Positions 1-10,486 of a stretch of 64,000 bases of DNA are shown piece by piece; position 1 is the stretch's first letter; every line of letters begins with the position of its first letter. Source of the DNA: Euglena gracilis (taxonomy: Eukaryota; Euglenida; Euglenophyceae; Euglenales); the NCBI GenBank assembly GCA_039621445.1, contig CP154957.1:5140504-5204503 (forward strand), written 5' to 3'. The position numbers and the translations under genes are program-made. Below the pieces are notes generated by a model. It made no database searches and was not told the DNA's origin. It worked only from the letters and a program-made list of their open reading frames with translations.

Positions 1-500
1 CCCAGAGCGGCGCGCCTAGCCTCCACCTTCATTCGCTACTCCTCCCCTCCCTTCTTGACAAGAGCCATGTACCACGTACGTTCCCAAGGCCTAGAAGGCA
101 CCCCCCCCAAAAAAAAATATATATACCCTCTGGCTGCCCTCCCTCCTCCCTACCCTCGACCCCCTGTACCACACTCTGCTATTGTACGTAGCCTCACCTC
201 CCGGAACCTATCAAATCCATTAGGCATGGCCAAAAAACATCGTTTTGGGCAAAAAAATTCTTTTTCGTTTTATTCACCCGAAAATGACCCAAAGTCCATA
301 GGAATCGGGTCCAAAATGGGGGGCCGGGGGTCCCAAAACGCTCATTTTCAGCCAGAAACATTATTTCGGGTCCGGGAGGTCAAAAAACATGGGCGGCTGG
401 AAATAAATAAATCTCATTGGAGGGGGAATGCGCGGCTAGAAAAAGGTTGATGACTGGAAGAAGGGCTGCTGGCTGGTTAAACCACCCCCTTGGGGGTGGG
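1..500. other. 5' edge, no gene seen
   Basis: A 131-codon reading frame is open here (55-450) but has no splice signals, domain or coding bias, so I do not call it. Positions about 425-490 carry a degenerate copy of repeat E (a tract reading roughly GGCTGCTGGCTGG next to a C-run/G-run hairpin). Confidence 0.4.
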
Positions 501-519
501 GTCAATTTTTCTTAAGCTA

Positions 520-700
520 TGCCCTGGTCGAATTTGGCCAACCCATGGTTAATTTGTCAATTTGCCCCATGCAGTTCACACACTTTCTGGATATCCCTTG
601 TTGTTGATTGCGAACCAAATTTCCTTTTTCAAGGCCAATGTCGGGGCAATTATTGACACATATGTCCCCAAACAACGGTGCTACCCAAGGTGCGGCGGCA
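520..700. repeat. Dispersed repeat G, copy 1
   Basis: Shares several blocks in the same order with 3,440-3,600: TTGCCCCATG.AGTTCACA, a TATCCCT block, GGGGCAA.TA.TGACA and ATGTCCCCAAACAA. Function unknown; probably an old dispersed repeat. Confidence 0.55.
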
Positions 701-892
701 GTCTCTAGACTTGCCAAAAATTGTGCCGGTGGGGGGGGGGTGGGTTAGGGCATTTGTGCAAACATTGTTTGCTGGCAAACGTTTAGAAACATCTGCAAAG
801 AGCAAGATAACGTAGTGTGTCCAGGGATTTCACAGGTTTGGGTGTGAAACCTGGGCGCCGGTACGCACTTTCTGATACAAAAACTGTGTTCA

Positions 893-1020
893 GAACGCCG
901 GTTCGGGCGTGAAGCCGTGTTCCAGAACGCCGGTTCGGGCGGCAGCCCGAACCGGCGTTCTGAACACAGTTGTTGAAACCGTGGATTAGGGGCTCTGGCT
1001 TCACGCCCGAACCGGCGTTC
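893..1020. repeat. Nested hairpins built on a GCCGGTTCGG module
   Basis: Outer arms 893-916 and 997-1020 are perfect 24-base inverted repeats. Inside them, 923-962 is a second perfect hairpin with 18-base arms and a 4-base loop (GGCA). The same GCCGGTTCGG module returns in a third hairpin at 1,618-1,660. Confidence 0.8.
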
Positions 1021-1696
1021 AAGGAATCACGGCCAATTTCGGCCTAAATACCCATTTTTTGAAACTTTTTGAGCATTTTTGACCTCCTTTGGGCGAAGGG
1101 CCATGTCGATCGGCCGAATGAAGACAGATGGCCACAGGATTCAGCAATAATGCACACAGCACTTGTTTTCAGTGATTGTGTGTTTCAAAATTTGACATCC
1201 TAATTTGTGAAATCCCACACCTCAGGTGCCATACAGCATATCAATTGAGAGCTCTCCCCATGAGCTTTCATTTGGTACCCTCAGGACTCAGCCATAGTGC
1301 ACAGCGCCCTGAAAATTGCCGATCGCATGTTCCGGCCCTTTTCGCAAATTCTAAAATCCACTGTTCACCTGCCATGTTGTCCCTTGTTTGAAAGCTCTTC
1401 TCAAGGGCTTTCAGCAGATGGCCTTAGATTTCAGCCGTGCTGCATGGTACTCTATTTCACAAAATCGCCAAATTTGGCCAACTGGAAATTGTTGCACAAA
1501 TACCCCAATTTCTGGCAAATACCCCGCAAAAACTGCTTAGATATGATTGCCACATGTCTAAAAACCATTTTGGACACTTTTTGGCACTTTTTAATTTTAG
1601 GTCTTGTGGACGCCGTCTTCCCGCCCGAACCGGCGTCCTGAATGCCGGTTCGGGCGGGAAGCCAGAGCCCCAATACACGGGTTCAAGAATTGTGTA
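965..1696. mobile_element. TIR element, about 730 bp, with GCCGGTTCGG ends
   Basis: The segment 965-1,020 is matched in inverted orientation by 1,640-1,696: both carry a TTGAA/CCGTG block, GGGGCTCTGGCTTC and CGCCCGAACCGGC. The inner 600 bp shows no ORF of note. No clear target duplication is seen. Likely a non-autonomous DNA element; boundaries are approximate. Confidence 0.5.
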
Positions 1697-1699
1697 TGG

Positions 1700-2463
1700 G
1701 ACACATTTTTCGATTTTGAAATTCCATATCCCCCCCCTTTGCTGTCCCCATGGACCCAAAAGTGGGAAAAGGGGGAGGGGACGAGCTTCTTCCCATGGGC
1801 CTTGGGTTAGACCTCAAATTAGACCTAAAATGCCAAATTGATGCCGTTTTTGTTCACGTTCTTGAAAATTGGACCTCCACGAGTCTTGGTTTGGAGTTTG
1901 ATGGGAACCAGAGCACCTGCAACCTACCAAACACGTAACTTTTCGCTTTGTTCCGGGATCCCTTTCAAGGTCCCTTTCAAAAAAAAGTGCTCTGACACTG
2001 CAGTCCCCATGACGGGAACAGTGAGGGGTTCATGGTTTTGCCCTAGCATGGTATAGCATGGTATGCAACCATGAAATGGCTTGTGACAAGAGCTTTCCAA
2101 TGGGGTTGTCTAGGGGGGGGGGGAGTTTCACCTGTCAACAAATCAGTGTTCACAGGTTCCTATATGGGCACCGTTGTTCACAGGGTGCAACGTTCAATGT
2201 TCAGTGGTACCCCTTTGGAATTGACAAAAGAAGAAAATTTTGCAGATTTCAAGAGACTCCTCACGTCAAATGAATTTTTCTTTTTGTGATCAAAAATGGT
2301 TTTCGACGGTTCCCATCAAAGAAGGTTTTGCACGGGAACCACCAAACAGTCATGGCAATCATAGTGTCTACTTTAAGTTGAAAATTTGGAAGTTATTTTT
2401 CATCCTGCACCTCCTCCTGTTACAGACACTTTTGCAGTTTTGATGTGGTGATCATTTTTGAAG
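1700..2463. other. No gene or recognised repeat
   Basis: Mixed sequence with a few G-runs (for example near 2,110). Overlapping short frames are open but have no exon signals. Confidence 0.35.
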
Positions 2464-2464
2464 G

Positions 2465-2722
2465 ATGTACTCCCAGCAATGGGGAGGCATTGGTTATGAG
2501 CTGTATGGCAAATGTGTTCCACCACCAATCGAGGCACCACAACTGCCACCAATTATGAATGGGATGGACGTCAAGCGACGTGATCATGCAGCTAATGTGA
2601 CAGTTAAGTTACCCTTTGGTGCAAAGCCTGACGTCTGGCAGCTTGTCAAGAAATTGTTCCGCTTTTGTGGACAAGGATGGTTCTGGATGCAGAATGCGTG
2701 GATGCATTGTGTTCCCAGATAA
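2465..2722 (+). CDS. Exon candidate, unknown protein
   Basis: Open frame beginning with an ATG directly after TTTGAAG, so it may be a first exon or start at an acceptor. Residues near the start read MYSQQWGGIGYELYGK, then a Pro-rich stretch (VPPPIEAPQLPP) and a basic segment (MDVKRRDH). The frame stops at 2,722; a donor upstream (for example at 2,633, GTCTGG, phase 0, which would join the exon at 2,719) is possible. No family recognised. Confidence 0.45.
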   Translation: MYSQQWGGIGYELYGKCVPPPIEAPQLPPIMNGMDVKRRDHAANVTVKLPFGAKPDVWQLVKKLFRFCGQGWFWMQNAWMHCVPR

Positions 2723-2842
2723 GTTGGGAAAGCCAAGTTGTTGAGTCGGAGACCCCTCACCCCTATTCATCCTCTTCTTTCGGATCCCCAGAGAGATCTC
2801 AGGAAAAAATGGTGCCTGCACCTCTCCTCTTGTTGAGGAAAG
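2719..2842 (+). CDS. Exon candidate, Ser-rich
   Basis: Acceptor GTTCCCAG, donor GGAAAG/GTGTCC. In phase 0 it encodes 41 codons, including ETPHPYSSSSFGSPERSQ, a low-complexity Ser/Pro segment typical of disordered regions. It overlaps the end of the previous open frame, so that frame must splice out earlier or not be used. Confidence 0.45.
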
Positions 2843-2999
2843 GTGTCCAACTAGCTGGCAGTTGCGAGTTTGCACTTGGAGTTCCCCTCCCATGAGACTA
2901 AAAACTGGGGGGAATTTTTTGGCCTGTTTTCATTTGGACGTGCCTGTGAAACCATCGCTGAAGAATATCAACAGAAGTTGGGTGCAAGCTTCTTTTTAA

Positions 3000-3240
3000 G
3001 GAAATGCGCACTCCTCCAAGGGGGCTGGGTGCTATGGGCAGGCAAGGGGTTAGGCACTTTCGACCCTGGGGTGTGTGGTTTTGGGGTGGGTATTTTCAAA
3101 CGAAAGTTGGCTGGGTTGGCAGGCACAGGGGCCGGAACCAACACCCCCCCAGGTGTGCCTGCTGTGGGCAGGCACCCCATCGCACAAGGTACCACCCTCC
3201 TGGGACGGGGTCCCCTCCGGCTTAAGAAATCCCCTGCCCT
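3000..3240. repeat. Dispersed repeat F, copy 1
   Basis: Contains TGCTATGGGCAGGCA, a CACTTTCGACCC block, GTTTTGGGGTGGG, then GGGCAGGCACCCCAT near the 3' end. The same order of blocks occurs at 9,510-9,800, 43,440-43,735 and 43,900-44,150. Confidence 0.6.
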
Positions 3241-3290
3241 GGCTGTGTGAGTTGTGGCCCGGGGGTCTGTCCTGTGGAACATAAGACAAA

Positions 3291-3440
3291 ATCACGGCGG
3301 TCCTTGACAAAAAAAAACTTCCCGCCCCAGCACATAGGAAAAATGGTCGAAAAATAGCAGGGGGGGGTACTTTTTGGCATCCTTGGACCATCGCCCATCC
3401 ATCCAAAACGTCAAAGAAATGCGTTTTTCGACTTTTTGAT
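3291..3440 (-). mobile_element. Family A element, truncated, inverted
   Basis: Reading the minus strand gives the 3' half of family A: GGTGGATGGGCGATGGTCC, AAGGATGCC, GTGCTGGGGCGGG, then AAGGACCGCC at the end. The other end is missing. Confidence 0.65.
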
Positions 3441-3600
3441 TTTGGCCCCAAAAGTTGCCCCATGTAGTTCACAACCGTTTTAAATATCCCTCACTGCAGA
3501 CAGCGCAACTTGTTTGTTTTTCGGTTGACCACTATTGGGGCAACTAGTGACAAACATGTCCCCAAACAAAAGTGTGTGGGCTGCAGGACCCACAGGCTTC
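3440..3600. repeat. Dispersed repeat G, copy 2
   Basis: Homologous to 520-700 (see that entry); lies directly next to the inverted family A copy. Confidence 0.55.
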
Positions 3601-4070
3601 TTTTTACCAACCCTGGAGGACCCGGTTTCCACGGAGTTGGGTGCGGGGAGCCCAGCCTTTTCACAAGCTTTTTTGAGGCGTGTTGCCCCCGCTCTCTTGG
3701 TTTCCCGCTTGGGGGGGGGCTAATCACCACCATGACATTCAAGCTAAAAGGTCTGCAACTGCCTTTGGGCGATATCATGCTTCGCTCTCTCCCCCCCTTC
3801 GGGGGGGGTGCTTGGGCATGCCTTGGCGCCAGGGCGTCCCTTGAGAAATGTTTGATCCATCTTTGGGGGCGGTCCAACCAGGCAACATTTTTCCAGCCTC
3901 GGACCCCTCTCCCCACACACATTAATTTTGCAGCCGGGGCAGCGAAACGGCAATATATCTTTGGCTTTCGGGGGTGCAAAAATGGGCCAGATTTGGCCAA
4001 AAAAATGGGCAAAGTTGGGTCGGATAAGGGCTGGCCAGCTCATATTCTTGGTATATATAGATATATTGAT

Positions 4071-4167
4071 GGTAGCAAGACTTTACTCGCCCCCCCAGAC
4101 CCCCCCTCCCTGCCCCTAGAGACTCCACTCAACCCCCCCCCAGGGGGCCAAGTGAAGTCTTGCTGCC
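4071..4167. mobile_element. Short foldback element of the GGCAGC family
   Basis: Arms GGTAGCAAGACTTTACT and AGTGAAGTCTTGCTGCC are inverted repeats separated by C-run/G-run sequence. Flanking octamers ATATTGAT and GTATAGAT agree at 6 of 8 positions, compatible with an 8-bp target duplication, but the flanks are AT-repetitive. Compare 62,017-62,476. Confidence 0.6.
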
Positions 4168-4269
4168 GTATAGATATACATCTATATACAGACAAACACA
4201 TATGTACGTGATTTTTTTCATAAATTGCAGTTTTGCAGTTTTGCAGTTTTGACCAGTTTTGCAGATTCA

Positions 4270-4390
4270 ATTTTTTGGCACCCGGTTTGACTTCCAGCCC
4301 TGGGACCCCATGGGAGGCCAGCCAGCAACCTTTTTCCAGCCAGCCTATATTTTCCAGCCTCTGAGCTGGAACTTCCCCCGGGGGCCCTTA
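4270..4390. repeat. Dispersed repeat E
   Basis: Contains CCAGCCAGCA, CTTTTTCCAGCCAGCC, TTTTCCAGCCTCTGAGCTGG and a short C-run/G-run hairpin. Related copies occur at 5,085-5,225, 8,130-8,220, 10,965-11,045, 25,205-25,320 and 52,000-52,390. Confidence 0.6.
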
Positions 4391-5084
4391 TACATGACAT
4401 CCTGGCAAGCAACTCACAACAGGCATTGAAGCCTGAGTGACATTGCAAGTGACCCGACAAAACCAAGTCGATTGGTTGTGACCATGGTCTCCACCACCGC
4501 CAAAAACAAACAAGCACCATCCTGCCTCTGACCTTGCATCGAGAACCACCCAGGCATGTTGAGGACAAATGACCCAAGGCGATTCACTCATCAAACATAA
4601 CCCCTTCCACGAAGCAACAGGTGATCAGGGGAATTTTTTTCAACAAACAGTTTGAAAATTTTTTTTATCTTCTCAAAGGCCTTTTACCGTTTCCAACCGG
4701 CGTTTAAATATTTTTTGGGGTTCTGTTTTCCAAGAGCTGTCTGGGCATTGAGTGCGGCCCAACATTCGAAAGTCGGAAGTCAAACACCCCGGAGGGACTC
4801 ACAACAATTGGGGAAAGGGGATCGGAACTCGGTGTCTTTTGACTCGTAATCAGAATCTGGACCGTGTTCAAGCCTTTGTGGGTGGTGGTTGTGATCTGTC
4901 CTTGGTGCTCTGAAGTGAAAAAAAAAATGCATAAAATGTGCAAATAAATCACTCGTTTTTTTATTTGGGCCTCTTGAACACAAGTTTTTTCTAAAGTCTT
5001 GCCCCCCCAGGAAAATGTTGTTTTTGTACAAAAAAAATCCAGATATAAATACATATAATGCCTGCCTGCCCCCCCCCCCGGTCC
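4391..5084. other. No gene seen
   Basis: Only short overlapping frames without splice signals or coding bias. Confidence 0.35.
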
Positions 5085-5225
5085 AACTGGCCAGCACCTT
5101 TTTTCCAGCCAGGAGCTTCCAGCCAGGCTGCCGACTCCCCGGGAGGGGGGTGCGCTGAAATAAAACTGGGGCCAGCCCAGCACCAGCACAGCTGGGCTGA
5201 GCTGGAAAAGGTGTTGGTGCAAAAA
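5085..5225. repeat. Dispersed repeat E
   Basis: Second copy of the CTTTTTTCCAGCCAGG / CAGCTGGGCTGAGCTGG module around a C-run/G-run hairpin. Confidence 0.55.
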
Positions 5226-5356
5226 ATAGGGGCTCAAAGATGGCCAAGGTACTGTTTTTAAAGGTTTCCGGGGCATTTGCTTCAAATTTTTGGATGAAAA
5301 TTCCAACTCAGCTGCATTTGGCTATTTTCACAAGAGGTTTTTTGGGTTTCACTCAG

Positions 5357-5423
5357 ATGGGTCCGCCAGCAACCAGCAACCACGTGCCTCAGACATCTGC
5401 TTCCTCGTGGCACCATCGGATGA
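5357..5423 (+). CDS. Exon candidate, Ser/Thr-rich
   Basis: Acceptor TTTCACTCAG; donor ATGA/GTAAAG matches the donor consensus well. Phase 0 gives 22 codons starting MGPPATSNHVPQTSASSW. Leaves one base for the next exon. Disordered linker; no family. Confidence 0.5.
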
Positions 5424-5962
5424 GTAAAGACCTCTACACAAACCTGGCCTATGTGTGGGGGGGTTCGGTCTCGGCCAATTGCCAGCCTTCGGCTGGCCAC
5501 AGGGGGCCTTATATGGGGGGGAACATGGTATTACAGATGTATTCCGTTGCATCATCTCACCTTTTTTTTTATCCTCCTTGTTTGCTGTATCCCAAGCCTG
5601 ATTCCGTACCACACAAGACAGCATTCGCATCCGGTTCCACAGCATGATGGGGGCTCTAAACTGCCTTGACCATTTGCATCGGTTGCGGCTGCACCACAAC
5701 CAGTTCTTCCCTGCTTTTCTCGTGGACAGACTCTGGATGTTTTTTTTCCTTTTGGTTGCAACGGCTCTAACCATTGTGCCAAAATGTGCAAGATTTTTAC
5801 AGCTTTTTTCCAAATTGGTGGCCCTTGGCAGGGGGACCCCCCCCACCTTCAGACATGACACCCTTTTCACCCTGGTCTGACTTTTAACTTACTGGCCTAC
5901 CTTTTTTTTTTGGCATTGTGCCTCGTTTCAGGGCCATGGGAATTTGGTTTAGGACGTCACAG

Positions 5963-6448
5963 TCATAAACCTTGCAGCCCTGAACCGAGGTCCACCTCGT
6001 TCAGCCATTGCCAGAATTTGGGCCACGTGGTCATCATTGGAGGCAAGTAGCTATCATTTGCATGCGCTGAAGGGAAACCCGTCCAGGCATCAGCAACGCC
6101 AGGGTTTGATCGGGGGGATGTTGGGCCCCCCTCCCGCTGGCAGGAAGTGGGCCAACTCGCACTCTGGGGCACTCTGAGCCCTCCGGGGTTGGTCAAATTC
6201 AGCTTGGTGCCAAAGGTGCCACGGTTTTTCACGCAGTCATCCTCCAAACGGTATTGCTTACAGCCCAAGGAATCGTCCGGTTTGCCACATGAGCATTCGG
6301 GCAACATTTTTCTGACCAAGCCTTGGTTTGGTGATTGCCTGTGGGATGTCAGTCGCGACCTCCCCAGGTTGGGTTGGTCTTTGGCCAAAATGACATTTAT
6401 TTGAAAATGTTGATATAATTCATGAAACAACCCTATTGAACAAAACAC
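5963..6448 (-). other. 161-codon minus-strand frame, coding status unclear
   Basis: Uninterrupted frame with a Cys-containing stretch (PECSCGKPDDSLGCKQ). No splice sites, promoter or recognised domain. The opposite strand has no competing exon. It may be a decayed element ORF or chance. Confidence 0.2.
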
Positions 6449-6686
6449 GATATCAGTGTCTCAAATTTTGCGTGGATTTTTTTCGAAAAGAATTGTCAAA
6501 TTATTTTGCGAACGCTGTCAAAACGGTCAAACGATTTTAGAGAACATTTCAAACCCCTGCCAAACAATTCCAAAACCCAAAAACCTGTTGTCCAGATTTG
6601 CATTTAGAATGTCACTCCATTCCAACAACAGGGGAATTGGGGTTATGACAGTCCCTCTGTGAGAAGAGCTGACTGCAGTCTTCCAG

Positions 6687-6771
6687 CTTTGGTGGTTCGG
6701 ACAGACGACAAGCTGGCGGTGGAGCTGTTGGAGTTTCGCATCATGGCGACTGCACTCGACCCCCACAAGGG
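6687..6771 (+). CDS. Exon candidate
   Basis: Acceptor GTCTTCCAG. The frame contains VRTDDKLAVELLEFRIMATA, GC-rich at third positions. Donor uncertain; AAGGG/GTTGGG at 6,771 is the nearest. The frame stays open to 7,120, so the next exon could be contiguous. Confidence 0.4.
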
Positions 6772-6970
6772 GTTGGGCATGGACCAATCTGTAAATATAT
6801 CTGTGTATGGACATATTCCTCCATCCCCCAACACAAAATTTTCCGTTTCCTTTTCAAGCTTCGGTCCCCATGAAAAGCATCTGTTGTATAAAATTGTGAT
6901 CTTTTGCATTTGTTTGAGAACATACCAAAAAAGGCACTCATCATTGGACCAACCCCTGCTCCACAACCAG

Positions 6971-7051
6971 CACACCCGCGAGATGGTCAAGACAAGCATC
7001 ACCAGGATTGTCCGCGAATGGCAAGAACAACACCAGGCGGAGTATGCCCCC
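6971..7051 (+). CDS. Exon candidate, amphipathic helix
   Basis: Acceptor ACAACCAG, donor CCCCC/GTGAAG, phase 0-0, 27 codons. Includes HTREMVKTSITRIVREWQEQ, a charged helix-like segment of the same style as other exons downstream. Confidence 0.5.
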
Positions 7052-7424
7052 GTGAAGGGTTTTGTTTCTCCTGTGGTTATTCGTTTCCTTGCTTCTTTGG
7101 GCCCCAAATACACAGGATAGGAAACAACAGTTGATAAAATTTTCCTACTGGCAATTTCACTGTTTTCAAATTGCTTCCCAGTTTAACCAGTTCGGAGTGA
7201 GTTCGGGGGGTTCTGTTGGCAAAAAAAACACCCAGTGGATGGGATGGAGGAACCATGCCAGGTCTCTCATTTGATCATCAGGAGCGCAAGAAAACTGCAA
7301 GCATTGCCGTTGAGTGCTAAAGATGCAGCCGCACCACGGGGCAGGGGGCAGGTGAGGCACGGATTAATTTTTCGGGTGAACGAGGTTGACCGTAATCAAA
7401 CGGGGAAACAAAAAAAGTGAGAAA

Positions 7425-7476
7425 ATGAAGCGAAAGCCTTCTTGTCAACGTCTCCTCGAGTGCCTCCGGGACCAAG
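7425..7476 (+). CDS. Exon candidate upstream of the acidic exon
   Basis: Reads MKRKPSCQRLLECLRDQ and ends in CCAAG/GTTTGA with one base left over, which completes a Glu codon with the first two bases of the exon at 7,556. The 5' boundary is unknown (an ATG lies at 7,425). Intron 7,477-7,555 would be 79 nt. Confidence 0.45.
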
Positions 7477-7555
7477 GTTTGACAGACTCGTTTCAGTCAT
7501 TTGTGGCCGCTTCTTCGCCAAGTGTCCGCCAGACAAACCTTGGCTCAGATGCCAG

Positions 7556-7709
7556 AACCGAAGAGAAGCGCCGAGGTGCTGGATGCTGACCTGATCGAGG
7601 GGGTGGAGGCGGCCGAGGAGGCCATCAAGGCCATCCAGGAGATGGGGGCCCTCATTGATGTAGACGACGGCATCGTCGCTGGCTGGGGTCCCTGGGAGTT
7701 CGAGGAGTT
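7556..7709 (+). CDS. Exon, acidic helical segment
   Basis: Acceptor CAGATGCCAG. The frame is strongly coding: IEGVEAAEEAIKAIQEMGAL and a DVDDG turn with GC-rich third positions. A TAA follows in frame, but it lies inside a good donor (GAGTT/GTAAGG), so I read the exon as internal with two bases left over. No family recognised. Confidence 0.6.
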
Positions 7710-8129
7710 GTAAGGCCTGGATCCGAAATGGTGTTTCCTCGAACAACGGTTGAACCTTGAAAAGCTTTTTGTTCTCCTCAAACAAAACAGGGTTTCCTTG
7801 CCAATTGTTTCCCACGTTTTCTCGGCCCTTTCAGTTTCGGAGACCGTCAACCTGGGTCTGCTTGGGGTAGATGGGGACCCCACTAAAAGGGGCCAGCTAC
7901 GATTAGTCCAGGACAAAAAAAGCACCACAAGTTTTTAAAAAAACCAGCAACCCATGCAAAGCCTCTGCTTCTTTGACCCAGGGTCAGAGGTAGGCCACCG
8001 TTACCGTTGGATACACGGTTGTCTTACGTATTTTTTTTTGCTTTTTTTGTTTGTTTGATTGTTTTGCTTGTTTGTTTTTGGGGTACCCCTGCATTGTCGA
8101 CAGTGTCAATCTCTTGCCGCCCAGCTGCC

Positions 8130-8220
8130 TTTCTGAAGGAGGCAGCCTTGTTCAGCTGCTTTTTTCAAGCCAGCCCAAATTTTCCAGCACCTGAGCTGAC
8201 CCCCTGCCCGCAGGTGCATC
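8130..8220. repeat. Dispersed repeat E
   Basis: CAGCTGCTTTTTTCAAGCCAGC and TTTTCCAGCACCTGAGCTG blocks, as in the other E copies; partial. Confidence 0.5.
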
Positions 8221-8336
8221 TGCCAGCTTGAATCAACAGAGATTGCAAGGGACAACAGAGGGGTCATGCTGGGCATGTAGACTGCACATATGATCATTTT
8301 TTCCGAGAAACAACAAAAACTTCCCCTTTTATTGAG

Positions 8337-8514
8337 GATCTTTCTGCCCATCCACGAGACCCCAACTTGGACTCTGAGAGGCCTGTGCACACCACCCAGC
8401 AGGAGAGCAGGGCTGTGAGAGAACCAAGGCAAGGCTTGGGCAGCCGTGAGAACGCATTGGTGGAGGAACGGCGCCTCTGGGAGCAGGACATGGAACGCAG
8501 GGAGCAAAGCCAGG
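8337..8514 (+). CDS. Exon, charged coiled-coil-like segment
   Basis: Acceptor CCCCTTTTATTGAG, donor GCCAGG/GTGCAG, 59 codons plus one base. C-terminal part ENALVEERRLWEQDMERREQ is Glu/Arg-rich with hydrophobic spacing of a coiled coil. The leftover base is compatible with the two leading bases of 9,183. Confidence 0.55.
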
Positions 8515-8589
8515 GTGCAGTTCACATTCTCAGCCACAATTGCACCTGGTTGGTGTGTAATCCCAATGTTTGAGATGGGGTGGTTAATG

Positions 8590-8833
8590 TGGGACAGGAA
8601 GTTGATGAACAACCGGTCTGGGTGTCGAACAGGGTCAAGAATGAAAAGGTCGAGAAACGCATTTTTTTTGATGGTCTGGGCGGATGGGCGATTGCCCACG
8701 GATGCCAGAAATGCAATTTATCCCGAAGTGGACCCATTTTTTTTGCCAAATTATGGCATTTTTTCGGCCATTTTGCCTTTTTGGATTTTGCATTGAATTT
8801 GCTGGAAGTTTTTTCCATTTAAGGACAGCCCTG
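8590..8833 (+). mobile_element. Family A element
   Basis: Carries the family core (GATGGTCTGGGCGGATGGGC, GATGCCAGAAAT, TTGCATTGAAT) and ends TTTAAGGACAGCCCTG. The 5' terminus is degraded; it begins near GGGACAGGAAGTTG. Confidence 0.65.
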
Positions 8834-8889
8834 GGTTTGACATTTTGATTCTTCTCTGAACTGTCCCCAATAGAAGCCCCCATACCTCC

Positions 8890-9060
8890 TATGGCTGAGC
8901 CCAGTCCGGGGATCGAACGGGGCAAAAAAAAAAGGTGAAAAACATGATTTTTGATGTTATGGCTGGATGGCTGATGGTCCGAGGATGCCAGATTATTCCC
9001 CCAAAGTACCTGTTTTGGGCCAGATATTGCACATTTTTCCTCTGTTTTTGGCTGAGTTTC
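8890..9060 (+). mobile_element. Family A element, partial
   Basis: Starts at a CCGGGGATCGAACGGGG block, continues through GATGGTCCGAGGATGCCAG, and lacks the terminal GTGCTGGGACAG end. Followed near 9,105-9,135 by a G-run with TTCTATTTGGGGGG. Confidence 0.55.
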
Positions 9061-9182
9061 GGTTGATTTGCCGCCGCCCCGAAAGGCTGGCATTTGACTT
9101 TTTGGTGGGAAACCCGGGGGGGGGGGGGCTTCTATTTGGGGGGTTTTCCTTTTGCACAGAAATACGTGGGTGACATGTTGAG

Positions 9183-9295
9183 TGACAAACACAATGTGCC
9201 CTGGAAATGAGGAGGAGCAACAACGTGCATGGGAGCGAGAGAAGTGGCGGCTGCGGCGGGCAGGGTTGTACTGCAGCGATGACGAGGGAGAGACT
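9183..9295 (+). CDS. Exon, charged helix
   Basis: An ATG lies at 9,194 and the frame opens after GTTGAG at 9,182. Encodes EEEQQRAWEREKWRLRRAGL followed by YCSDDEGET; very coding-like and GC-rich. Donor GAGACT/GTTTTT gives phase 0. The leading two bases fit the one base left by 8,514. The acceptor is weak. Confidence 0.5.
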
Positions 9296-9509
9296 GTTTT
9301 TGAACTGGGCCATTGAATGCTTATCTTTTCAACAGAAAAACCCACTCATGGATCTGCTTGCACATTTGAAGGATATTTCAGGAGATTGGTTTTCCACGTA
9401 GTTTTTTTCCAGGAAATTGGTTTTCCACCTTTGAAACCCTGAATCAATCATGAGACCCCACCATATCGGCGCAGGCAGACACAGTTTGCATCCGATGTCT
9501 TTTTAAGGA

Positions 9510-9800
9510 AGTGTTCAAAGAAGGGGTGCTATGGGCAGGCAGGGGGGTTGGGCTTGTTGGACCCCCCCCCAAACACAGGGGAGGGGTCGGGTTTTGGGGT
9601 GGGTTGTAGCACAGTACATCCTCCCGGCGCTGAAGGCGCCAGGGCCCGAAAATGGCCTTTTTTTTTTTTGAAAGGAGCTTTGCCTGGGTCGGCAGGAACC
9701 GGAGTGCAAAACTGACCCCTTGGGCGGGCCTGCTACGGGCAGGCACCCCATATCACAAGGCACCCCCCTCCCCCGTGGGTTGGCAAAAAGAAGCCTGGCC
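9510..9800. repeat. Dispersed repeat F, copy 2
   Basis: TGCTATGGGCAGGCA, GGTTTTGGGGTGGG, GGGCAGGCACCCCAT and a terminal AAAAAGAAGCCTGGC, the same order as at 3,000 and 43,440. Confidence 0.6.
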
Positions 9801-9987
9801 GATGAATTTCCCCTTTGTCTATTCCTTCGAGGGGGTTGTTTTTTTGGGGCAAGGCATTTTTATTTTTGGCTGGTCTTCGGCAAATACCACGCTGCATTTC
9901 TGCCTAATCCCGAGCCTGTGGCCAGACAATGGCATCACCTGGGGGTCGACTGGTCGGCGCCAAGGGCAGCCTCACCGCGAATTCCAG

Positions 9988-10176
9988 CGGCGGGTGGGGT
10001 ACGAGCGTGCGCTCCGAGAGCTCCAGCGGCGCGGCCACGACCCGCTCGCGCCTGGTCATCCAGCCCCAGCCCATCGCCGCACTACTGTGCGAGTCTCGGG
10101 GGAGATCCTGAAGGCCCTGAACGATACCCCGCTGGACATCCTCCGGGGCGTTTCCTTCCAGAGGGAGGAATCCTGA
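9988..10176 (+). CDS. Exon, charged, GC-rich
   Basis: Acceptor GCGAATTCCAG (an alternative phase-0 AG is at 9,969). The chosen frame has the most GC-rich third positions and includes YERALRELQRRGHDPLA and GEILKALNDTPLDILRGV. It ends in TGA at 10,176, either the stop of a gene or beyond an unrecognised donor. Two other frames are open over part of it. Confidence 0.5.
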   Translation, partial: RRVGYERALRELQRRGHDPLAPGHPAPAHRRTTVRVSGEILKALNDTPLDILRGVSFQREES

Positions 10177-10179
10177 AAG

Positions 10180-10486
10180 CACTCAGAGCAATTTCAGGTG
10201 TTTTATGGCTTTGAGGCGCTACTTTCCAGGGTGGTTAAAGGGCTGTCTGGGCATCGAACCAACGTTTTTGGTTTTGCACATTCGTCCAAAATCAAAAAAG
10301 TCGACCAACACATTTTCAGTTTTTGGTTGGATAGCAATGTTCCAGCCGTGCTAGAAATCACTTTCTTCCCGGAATTAGCCTGCTTTTGTGGTTATTTACT
10401 CTGCCAGTCCAAAAATTTCAAGGCATTTTCAGGCATTTTTAGGCACATTGGCCAAAACCTTTATGGCGCATTTTTTCAGGCATTCT
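10180..10486 (+). mobile_element. Family B element
   Basis: Contains GGGCATCGAACCAACG, AAAAAAGTCGACCAACACATT, GGTTGGATAGCAATGTTCC and ends in a T-rich tract with CAGGCATTCTG. The 5' end is not preserved. Confidence 0.55.

Noticed and set aside
4704-5306. 200-codon minus-strand frame
   Set aside because: Overlaps repeat E and simple sequence, no coding bias, no recognisable domain.
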